A stretch of 64,000 nt of DNA from CAWFXC01 sp963819735 (GTDB lineage: Bacteria; Actinomycetota; Acidimicrobiia; IMCC26256; DASPTH01): positions 2,046,001 through 2,110,000 of the forward strand of contig CAWFXC010000001.1 in the NCBI GenBank assembly GCA_963819735.1, written 5' to 3'. Under the pieces are notes generated by a model that was not told where the DNA came from, did no database searches, and was given only the letters and a program-made list of their open reading frames with translations. Positions 58,751-64,000 of this stretch are shown here, one piece after another. The first letter of the stretch is position 1; each line of letters opens with the position of its first letter. Made by a program: the position numbers and the translations under genes.

Positions 58751-61700
58751 TCAGGCGATGAAGTACTTGGCCTCGGGGTGGGGGACGATGATCGCCGACG
58801 TGCTCTGCTCGGGTTCGAGCTGGAACTCCTCGGTGAGCTTCACCCCGATGCGGTGCAGCTCGAGCAGGTCGTCGAGCTTGGCCTGGTCGTCGAGATCGGG
58901 GCACGCGGGGTAGCCCCACGAGTAGCGGGACCCGCGGTACTGCTGGCGGAACAGCCCGGCCACCGTGGGACCGTCCTCGTTGGCGAAGCCCCACTCCTCG
59001 CGGATGCGGCGGTGCCAGAGCTCCGCCAGGGCTTCGGTCATCTCGACCGACAGCCCGTGGGCGAGGAGGTATTCCTGGTAGCGGTCGGCCGCGAACAACT
59101 CGCGTTCGAACTCGCTGGCCCGCTCGCCCATCGTGACCACGTGGAACGCGGCGTAGTCGGCGTCGCCGCTCTCGACCGAGCGGAAGAAGTCGGCGATGCA
59201 CAGGTGACGGTCCTCGCGCTGACGCGGGAACGTGAACCGCATGCGCTCGGTGCGACGGTTGTCGTCGGACCACACCACCAGATCGTTGCCGTCGGCGTTG
59301 ACGGGGAAGTAGCCCCACACCGCGGCGGGCACGAGCCAACCGTCGGCCTTGGCCTGATCGAGCTCGGCGCGCAGCGTGGGCCGGAGCCGCTCTTTGAAGT
59401 CGGCGTCGGTCTCGGCCAGGGTTTTGTCGGGCCGGAACTGCCACTGGTTGCGGAAGAGCGCGGTCTCGTTGATGTAGGTGGCGATGTCGTCGAGCGGCAT
59501 GCCCTTAGCCACCCGTGAGCCGACGAACGGAGGCGTGAAGATCTCGGCGTCGGCGGCGACGTCGGAGCGCACCGCGGATGCGGTGACCGCTCGTTCCGCT
59601 TCCATCTCCGAGCGCCGGGGCGGGAGCACGCGTCCGCTGAGCTCGCGCCCGAACGCGGGGTCGAGCACGCCCGACTTCTTGCCCTCCATGAGCCGGTCCA
59701 TCGTGTGGAGGCCCTCGAAGGCGTCCTTCCCGTAGAAGAGCCGGCCCTCGTAGATCTCGCGGAGATCGCGCTCGACGTAGCTGCGCGTGAGGGCGGCGCC
59801 GCCGAGCAGCACCGGGATCTCGGCCAGGCCCTGGGAGTTCATCTCCTGCAGGTTCTCGCGCATGATCAGCGTGCTCTTCACGAGCAGGCCGCTCATGCCG
59901 ATGGCGTCGGCGTGGACCTCGTTGGCCTTGTCGACGAACGCCGACAGCGGTGCCTTGATCCCGATGTTGTGGACCTCGTAGCCGTTGTTGGTGAGGATGA
60001 TGTCGACCAGGTTCTTGCCGATGTCGTGGACGTCGCCCTTCACGGTGCCGATCACCACGCGGCCCTTGCCGCCGGAATCGGCCTTCTCCATGTGCGGCTC
60101 GAGGTAGGCGACCGCGGTCTTCATCGTCTCCGCGCTCTGGAGCACGAACGGCAACTGCATCTCGCCGCGTCCGAAGAGATCGCCCACCACCTTCATGCCT
60201 TCGAGCAACACGTCGTTGACGATCGACAGCGCCGGCCGCGATGTGAGCTGCTCGTCGAGATCTCCCTCGAGGCCCTCGCGGTCGCCGTCGATGATGCGAT
60301 GCGTGAGGCGTTCCTCGACCGTCCATCCCGAACGGTCTTCCTTCACGACGGTGGTCGCGTCGACGCCGTCGAACAGGGCCATCAGCTCGGTGAGCGGGTC
60401 GTAGTCGTCGGTGCGGCGGTCGTACACGAGGTCGAGCGCGACCTCGCGCGCACGTTCGTCGATCTTGTGCATCGGCATGATCCGCGCCGCGTGCACGATG
60501 GCGGCGTCGAGCCCCGCCTCGCGACACTCGTGGAGGAACACGCTGTTGAGCACGTGGCGGATGGCGGGCTTGAGCCCGAAGCTGATGTTGGAGAGGCCGA
60601 GCACGGTGGACGCGCCGGGGAGCTCGGTCTTCACCCGCCGGATGGCCTCGATGGTCTCGATGCCGTCGCGGCGCAGGTCGTCGGCGCCCGAACCCAACGG
60701 GAACGTGAGCATGTCGAAGATGAGGTCGGTGGGATCGATGCCGTAGCGCTCGATCGCCAGGTCGTAGATGCGCTTGCAGACCTGCAGCTTCCAGTCGGCG
60801 GTGCGGGCCTGTCCCTCTTCGTCGATGGCGAGGCAGATCACCGCGGCGCCGTACTCGCGCGCCAGCGACATCACGCGGTCGAACCGCTTCCCGGCTTCTT
60901 CGCCTTCCTCGAGGTTGGCCGAGTTGAGGATGGCCTTGCCGCCGCAGTGCTGGAGACCCGCTTCGAGCACCTGCGGTTCGGTGGAGTCGAACACGAGGGG
61001 CAGCGCGGCCTGGGTCGCGAACCGACTCGCGATCTCGTGCATGTCGGTGGTGCCGTCGCGTCCGACGTAGTCGACGCAGACGTCGAGCACGTGCGCGCCT
61101 TCCTTGACCTGCTCGCGCGCCATGCTCACGCACGTATCCCAATCACCCTCGAGCATCGCGTCGCGGAACTTGCGTGAGCCGTTGGCGTTGGTGCGCTCGC
61201 CGATCGCGAGGTACGCGAGCTCCTGGTGGAAGGTGACCGGGCTGTAGATCGACGAACAGCTCGGCTCCGGCTCGGGTGTGCGCGGTACCGGTGCGCGCGT
61301 GCCGAGGCGTTCGACGACGGCGCGGAGGTGCGCCGGTGTGGTGCCACAGCAGCCGCCGACGATGTTGAGCCCGAACTCGGTGACGAACCGGTCGTGGGCG
61401 TCGGCCAGCGCGTCGGGCGTGAGGTCGTAGTGCGTGTGGCCGTCGACGATCGACGGGAGACCGGCGTTGGGGAGGCACGAGAGGAAGGTGCGCGAGTGCT
61501 GCGCGAGGTAGCGCAGGTGCTCCGTCATCTCGGTGGGGCCGGTGGCGCAGTTCAACCCGATCACGTCGGGGCGCAGCGCCTCGAGCGAGGTGAGCGCGGC
61601 GCCGATCTCGGAGCCGACCAGCAGGCGGCCCGTGGTCTCGACCGTGACCTGCACCATGATCGGGATCTCGATGCCCGCGGTCGCCATCGCCCGACGGCAG

Positions 61701-62218
61701 CCGACGATCGCCGCCTTGCCCTGGAGGAGGTCCTGCACCGTCTCGATGAGCAGGACGTCGGCCCCGCCCGCCAGGAGCCCGGCCACCATGGCCTCGTAGT
61801 TGTCGCGGAGCTCGGTGAAGGCGATCTGGCCGAGCGAGGGGAGCCGGGTGCCGGGCCCGATGGAGCCGATCACGAACCGGGGCCGATCAGGGGTGGCGAA
61901 CTCGGTCGCGACCTCCTTGGCGATCCGGGCCGCCTGCTCGTTGATGGCGAAGGTCTCGTCGGCGATGCCGTACTCGTTCAGCACCAACGGGAACGCGCCG
62001 AAGGTGGCCGTCTCCACCGCGTCGACCCCGGCTTCGAAGTACTCGGTGTGCATCCGGCGGATGAGGTCGGGGCGGGTGAGCACGAGACGCTCGTTGCAGC
62101 CCTCGAGATCGGGGCCGCCGAAGTCGTCGGGCCCGATCGCCTGATCCTGGACCCAGGTGCCGAAGGCGCCGTCGAAGACGAGGACGCGTTGGGTGAGCGC
62201 ATCGAGAAATTCGGACAT
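58751..62218 (-). CDS. metH: Cobalamin-dependent methionine synthase
   Basis: 1155 aa, close to the full length of MetH. Transfers methyl from methyltetrahydrofolate to homocysteine through cobalamin. Domains in order: homocysteine domain (1 to about 310) with zinc Cys in GLNCATGPTE and VGGCCGTTPAHL; pterin domain (YLAIGERTNANGSRKFRDAM, about 335-600); cobalamin cap and B12-binding domain with the base-off DVHDIGKN (D-x-H-x-x-G) near 729 and GMSGLLVKSTLIMRENL; and the SAM-dependent reactivation domain with the SRYSWGYPACPD block near 1096. Complete and intact, with no riboswitch visible upstream. Start ATG 62218; the HAD gene upstream reads into it out of frame. Confidence 0.97.
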   Translation of the reverse strand: MSEFLDALTQRVLVFDGAFGTWVQDQAIGPDDFGGPDLEGCNERLVLTRPDLIRRMHTEYFEAGVDAVETATFGAFPLVLNEYGIADETFAINEQAARIAKEVATEFATPDRPRFVIGSIGPGTRLPSLGQIAFTELRDNYEAMVAGLLAGGADVLLIETVQDLLQGKAAIVGCRRAMATAGIEIPIMVQVTVETTGRLLVGSEIGAALTSLEALRPDVIGLNCATGPTEMTEHLRYLAQHSRTFLSCLPNAGLPSIVDGHTHYDLTPDALADAHDRFVTEFGLNIVGGCCGTTPAHLRAVVERLGTRAPVPRTPEPEPSCSSIYSPVTFHQELAYLAIGERTNANGSRKFRDAMLEGDWDTCVSMAREQVKEGAHVLDVCVDYVGRDGTTDMHEIASRFATQAALPLVFDSTEPQVLEAGLQHCGGKAILNSANLEEGEEAGKRFDRVMSLAREYGAAVICLAIDEEGQARTADWKLQVCKRIYDLAIERYGIDPTDLIFDMLTFPLGSGADDLRRDGIETIEAIRRVKTELPGASTVLGLSNISFGLKPAIRHVLNSVFLHECREAGLDAAIVHAARIMPMHKIDERAREVALDLVYDRRTDDYDPLTELMALFDGVDATTVVKEDRSGWTVEERLTHRIIDGDREGLEGDLDEQLTSRPALSIVNDVLLEGMKVVGDLFGRGEMQLPFVLQSAETMKTAVAYLEPHMEKADSGGKGRVVIGTVKGDVHDIGKNLVDIILTNNGYEVHNIGIKAPLSAFVDKANEVHADAIGMSGLLVKSTLIMRENLQEMNSQGLAEIPVLLGGAALTRSYVERDLREIYEGRLFYGKDAFEGLHTMDRLMEGKKSGVLDPAFGRELSGRVLPPRRSEMEAERAVTASAVRSDVAADAEIFTPPFVGSRVAKGMPLDDIATYINETALFRNQWQFRPDKTLAETDADFKERLRPTLRAELDQAKADGWLVPAAVWGYFPVNADGNDLVVWSDDNRRTERMRFTFPRQREDRHLCIADFFRSVESGDADYAAFHVVTMGERASEFERELFAADRYQEYLLAHGLSVEMTEALAELWHRRIREEWGFANEDGPTVAGLFRQQYRGSRYSWGYPACPDLDDQAKLDDLLELHRIGVKLTEEFQLEPEQSTSAIIVPHPEAKYFIA

Positions 62219-62895
62219 CTCGTGCCAGGGTACCGGGTGCGGTGAGTGAACTTCTCAGCTATCCGACGCCACGGTGCGCGCTGGCGGCCGAGGCGAACGG
62301 GCCGGTCGGCCCGCGCCCAGAGCTGGCGATCTCCGGAGCTGTCGCCGTAGGCCCAGACGAACGGGGACGCGTCGGGCACGAGGTCGGGAAGGTGCTCGAT
62401 CCAGTCGTCGAGGCGGCGCACCTTCTCTTCCCCGCGGACATTGGCACCGACCAGGCGGCCGGTGAGGGTGCCGTCGCTCCCGACTTCGAGCTCGGTGGCG
62501 AGCACGGCGTCGAAGCGCAGTCGTTGCGCGATCGGCCGCAGGTACTCGGCGAACGAGGCCGACACCATCACGAGCCGGTGTCCCTGGGTGCGGTGCCAAT
62601 CGGCGCGGGCGACGGCTTCGGTGCGCAGGTGGCGGGCCATGACCTCTTCGGCGAACGATGCCGCGATCGCGTCGATGGCGCGGGCGTCGCGCCCACCGAG
62701 CAGACGCCGGACGAGCTCCGCCTTCAGCGCGTCGCGGGTGCACGCGCGCCGGCCTCGCCGGGCGAGACGGGCGGTGGCGCTCGTGAACGCTTCGACGGCG
62801 GCGGCGTTCCCCGCGACCCGGCGAAGGAAGGGCACGACGTTGTCGCGCGTCGAGAGGGTGCCGTCGAAGTCGAATGCCGCCACGACGTCGCCCAT
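61978..62895 (-). CDS. HAD-IB phosphatase (SerB-like) with aberrant C-terminal extension
   Basis: From ATG 62895 (62949 possible). HAD motifs: I, VVAAFDFDGTLSTRDNVVPF; II, RLVMVSASFAEYLRPIAQRL; III/IV, WAYGDSSGDRQLWARADRPV. This subclass covers phosphoserine phosphatases and acyl-phosphatase relatives. A normal protein would end near 62250, but no stop occurs in this frame until 61978, inside the metH 5' end, and the extra 80 or so residues read as out-of-frame metH. The two other frames have stops at 62255 and 62259, so a 1-2 base indel near the 3' end would give a normal length. Function of the core is well supported, the C-terminus is not. Confidence 0.72.
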   Translation of the reverse strand: MGDVVAAFDFDGTLSTRDNVVPFLRRVAGNAAAVEAFTSATARLARRGRRACTRDALKAELVRRLLGGRDARAIDAIAASFAEEVMARHLRTEAVARADWHRTQGHRLVMVSASFAEYLRPIAQRLRFDAVLATELEVGSDGTLTGRLVGANVRGEEKVRRLDDWIEHLPDLVPDASPFVWAYGDSSGDRQLWARADRPVRLGRQRAPWRRIAEKFTHRTRYPGTRCPNFSMRSPNASSSSTAPSAPGSRIRRSGPTTSAAPISRAATSVSCSPAPTSSAGCTPSTSKPGSTRWRRPPSARSRWC

Positions 62896-62982
62896 CGCGC
62901 CAGGTAACCACACCGTCTCGGGTGCGCGATCCAGCGAGATCCGACTCATGGCCTCGTGCGGTTCTGCGGCGGGAGCGCGGTA

Positions 62983-63438
62983 CTAGGGCGTCGGAGTCGT
63001 GCGCACCGCTTCGCGCATGGCCCGGGCGATGGTCGAGTCCGGAGTGTCGTCGATGCCGCCCATCGCGAGCCCCAGCCCGCAGACGATGCCGGCGGTGTAG
63101 ATCAGCCGCCGGGCCACGGACGCGGCGTCGCTGTCGACGCGTATCTCGTTGAGCACGACCGCCAGCCGGCGTTCGCCGATTCGGGCCAGGGTGTCATCGG
63201 GGCGCAGCCTCGCACCGAGGATTCCGGCCACGCCGGCGAGATCACGCCCCCGGCGACCGATCCGCGGGTCCTCGAGCACCAAGACCGCGATCCCGTTGCC
63301 GGTTCGGCGGGCGCGGGCGAGCGCCACCGTCGTGCGGTCGAGGAGCAGGGTCCACGTGGGCAGACCGGTCAGCTCGTCGAACAACTCTTCGTAGCGGGCT
63401 CGCTCGACGTCGAGCCCCCTGAACTCCACTGAGGTCAT
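62983..63438 (-). CDS. Degenerate GGDEF-domain protein
   Basis: 151 aa from ATG 63438, with GGAG eight bases upstream; ATG 63492 is an alternative. The start matches diguanylate cyclases (YEELFDELTGLPTWTLLLDR, then TTVALARARRTGNGIAVLVL), followed by LGARLRPDDTLARIGERRLA and VVLNEIRVDSDAASVARRL. At the active site, where RxGGDEFAVVL is expected, the sequence is RIGERRLAVVL, so the GG(D/E)EF signature is lost and c-di-GMP synthesis is unlikely. It may bind nucleotide or be a structural remnant. No sensor domain or EAL domain is present. Confidence 0.72.
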   Translation of the reverse strand: MTSVEFRGLDVERARYEELFDELTGLPTWTLLLDRTTVALARARRTGNGIAVLVLEDPRIGRRGRDLAGVAGILGARLRPDDTLARIGERRLAVVLNEIRVDSDAASVARRLIYTAGIVCGLGLAMGGIDDTPDSTIARAMREAVRTTPTP

Positions 63439-63528
63439 GGGGGTTCTCCAGGTGGTGCTGCCCGTCCGCAGTGCATCGACCCGCGAAAGCATGAGCTTGA
63501 GCGCTTGTGAAATCCGATGGGCCCGGCA

Positions 63529-63603
63529 GTCAGATGGGTCGGGTCAAAAGAGTCGGGGGTCAGATGGGTCGGGGGTCAGATGTCGGTCAGCTGGGTCAGA
63601 TCG
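63529..63603. repeat. Degenerate tandem repeat at the dprE2-like gene 3' end
   Basis: Several imperfect 14-18-bp copies; on the minus strand they read atctgacccccgaccc and variants, each including TGA. The first copy overlaps the stop of the SDR gene, so the gene end has been multiplied downstream, as at 13481 and 20506. Confidence 0.7.
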
Positions 63604-64000
63604 GGAGCTTGCGGAAGACGGGGCGGGGGACGTGGCGCAGCGCAGCCATCACGTACCGCAGGGTCGACGGCACCCACACCGTCTCGCTGCCGCGCTCCAG
63701 GCCCCGCACGATGGCGGTGGCGACCGCCTCGGGGGTGGTCGAGAGGGGTGCGGCGTCCATGCCGTCGGTCATCTTCGTGGTCACGAATCCCGGGCGCACG
63801 ATCATCACCTTGACGCCGGTGCCCACCAGGCTGTCGCCCAGGCCCTGGAAGAACGCGTCCATCCCCGCCTTCGACGATCCGTACACGAAGTTCGAGCGCC
63901 GCGCCCGCTCGCCCGCCACCGACGACAACGCCACGATCGCGCCGTGACCCTGCGACCGCATCCGCTGGGCGATGGGGACCGTGATCGAGACCGCGCCCAC
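63596..64000 (-). CDS. dprE2: SDR reductase, DprE2-like (decaprenylphosphoryl-2-keto-ribose reductase), 5' part cut by window edge
   Basis: The last 134 residues of a short-chain dehydrogenase; the first codon at 64000 is inside the gene, not a start. Seen: ITVPIAQRMRSQGHGAIVAL, the catalytic Ser in LSSVAGERARRSNFVYGSSK with the Y-x3-K of YGSSK, VKVMIVRPGFVTTKMTDGMD, and the C-terminal ALRHVPRPVFRKLPI. That ending strongly matches mycobacterial DprE2, which with DprE1 makes decaprenylphosphoryl arabinose, the donor of arabinan. So this lineage may make polyprenyl-P-arabinose. DprE1 may lie outside the window. The N-terminal Rossmann part is not visible. Confidence 0.85.
   Translation of the reverse strand: MGAVSITVPIAQRMRSQGHGAIVALSSVAGERARRSNFVYGSSKAGMDAFFQGLGDSLVGTGVKVMIVRPGFVTTKMTDGMDAAPLSTTPEAVATAIVRGLERGSETVWVPSTLRYVMAALRHVPRPVFRKLPI

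Noticed and set aside
61978..62218. A real 80-residue C-terminal extension of the HAD phosphatase into metH
   Set aside because: The extension is out-of-frame metH sequence; a lost stop or indel is more likely.
62219..62260. Cobalamin riboswitch upstream of metH
   Set aside because: The gap to the HAD gene is only tens of bases and shows no B12-box-like sequence.
1..64000. tRNA, rRNA, insertion sequences or prophage
   Set aside because: I found no tRNA-like clover, no transposase or integrase domain, and no terminal inverted repeats in any reading frame examined.

Overview
This window reads as chromosomal DNA from a GC-rich actinobacterium. Genes are densely packed on both strands, GTG and TTG starts are common, and many same-strand neighbours overlap by 1-4 nt (ATGA, GTGA, TTGA, TGATG). 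Gene content agrees: a methionine aminopeptidase with an N-terminal SEC-C knuckle, Wzm/Wzt polysaccharide export, a dTDP-rhamnose operon, a DprE2-like reductase at the right edge, and lpd-sucB-lipBA. I lean towards Acidimicrobiia or a related uncultured lineage. That is inference from gene content and style, since there is no rRNA here. Three genes carry probable frameshifts or a lost stop, two of them at G-runs, so some assembly or read error is possible.

Layout. (1) 1-12.5 kb, cell-surface glycan genes: a polyprenyl glycosylphosphotransferase cut by the left edge, a methyltransferase, a WecG/TagA-type glycosyltransferase, a CelD-like acetyltransferase, an ABC exporter, a Thr/Pro-rich membrane protein, an MBL-fold protein and two divergent GT4 enzymes whose 5' ends overlap. 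(2) 12.5-15.4 kb, housekeeping: map, a glyoxalase-II-like hydrolase and an acyl-CoA dehydrogenase. (3) 15.5-19.8 kb, a tightly coupled six-gene operon that looks like a divergent relative of the methylamine-dehydrogenase small-subunit maturation system. It encodes a MauD-like thioredoxin, a small TM peptide, a multi-TM protein, a Thr/Pro-tailed protein, a MauE-like membrane protein and a Tat-exported lipoprotein with a 20-Cys MauA-like domain fused to a Trp-rich beta-propeller. This is my main candidate for a new system. (4) 19.8-23.1 kb, small and hypothetical genes, including a structured leader-like region with a 13-codon ORF behind an almost complete anti-SD match.

(5) 23.1-26.6 kb, an epimerase, a frameshifted GT4 and a Wzx-like flippase. 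(6) 26.9-33.8 kb, lpd, a four-copy 63-bp tandem repeat, the E2 acyltransferase gene, a fused lipB-lipA gene, an M24 peptidase and a membrane protein. The E2 substrate and its lipoate-making enzymes are translationally coupled. (7) 33.9-41.1 kb, an ABC-type polysaccharide export operon: Wzm, Wzt with a C-terminal cargo domain, two methyltransferases, a GT2-GT4 fusion and a PhyH-type dioxygenase. This suggests a glycan whose modified end is recognised by Wzt. (8) 41.2-57 kb, four GT-C-like multi-TM proteins in two paralogous families, a frameshifted methyltransferase, a nucleotide-sugar dehydrogenase, a GT2, an epimerase, and then rmlA-rmlC-rmlB with a rhamnosyltransferase-like GT2 and another polytopic protein. 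(9) 57-64 kb, a secreted HEXXH protease, metH, a HAD phosphatase, a degenerate GGDEF protein and the 3' part of a dprE2-like gene.

Taken together, about two thirds of the window makes, decorates or exports surface polysaccharide. Short tandem duplications sit exactly at several gene 3' ends.
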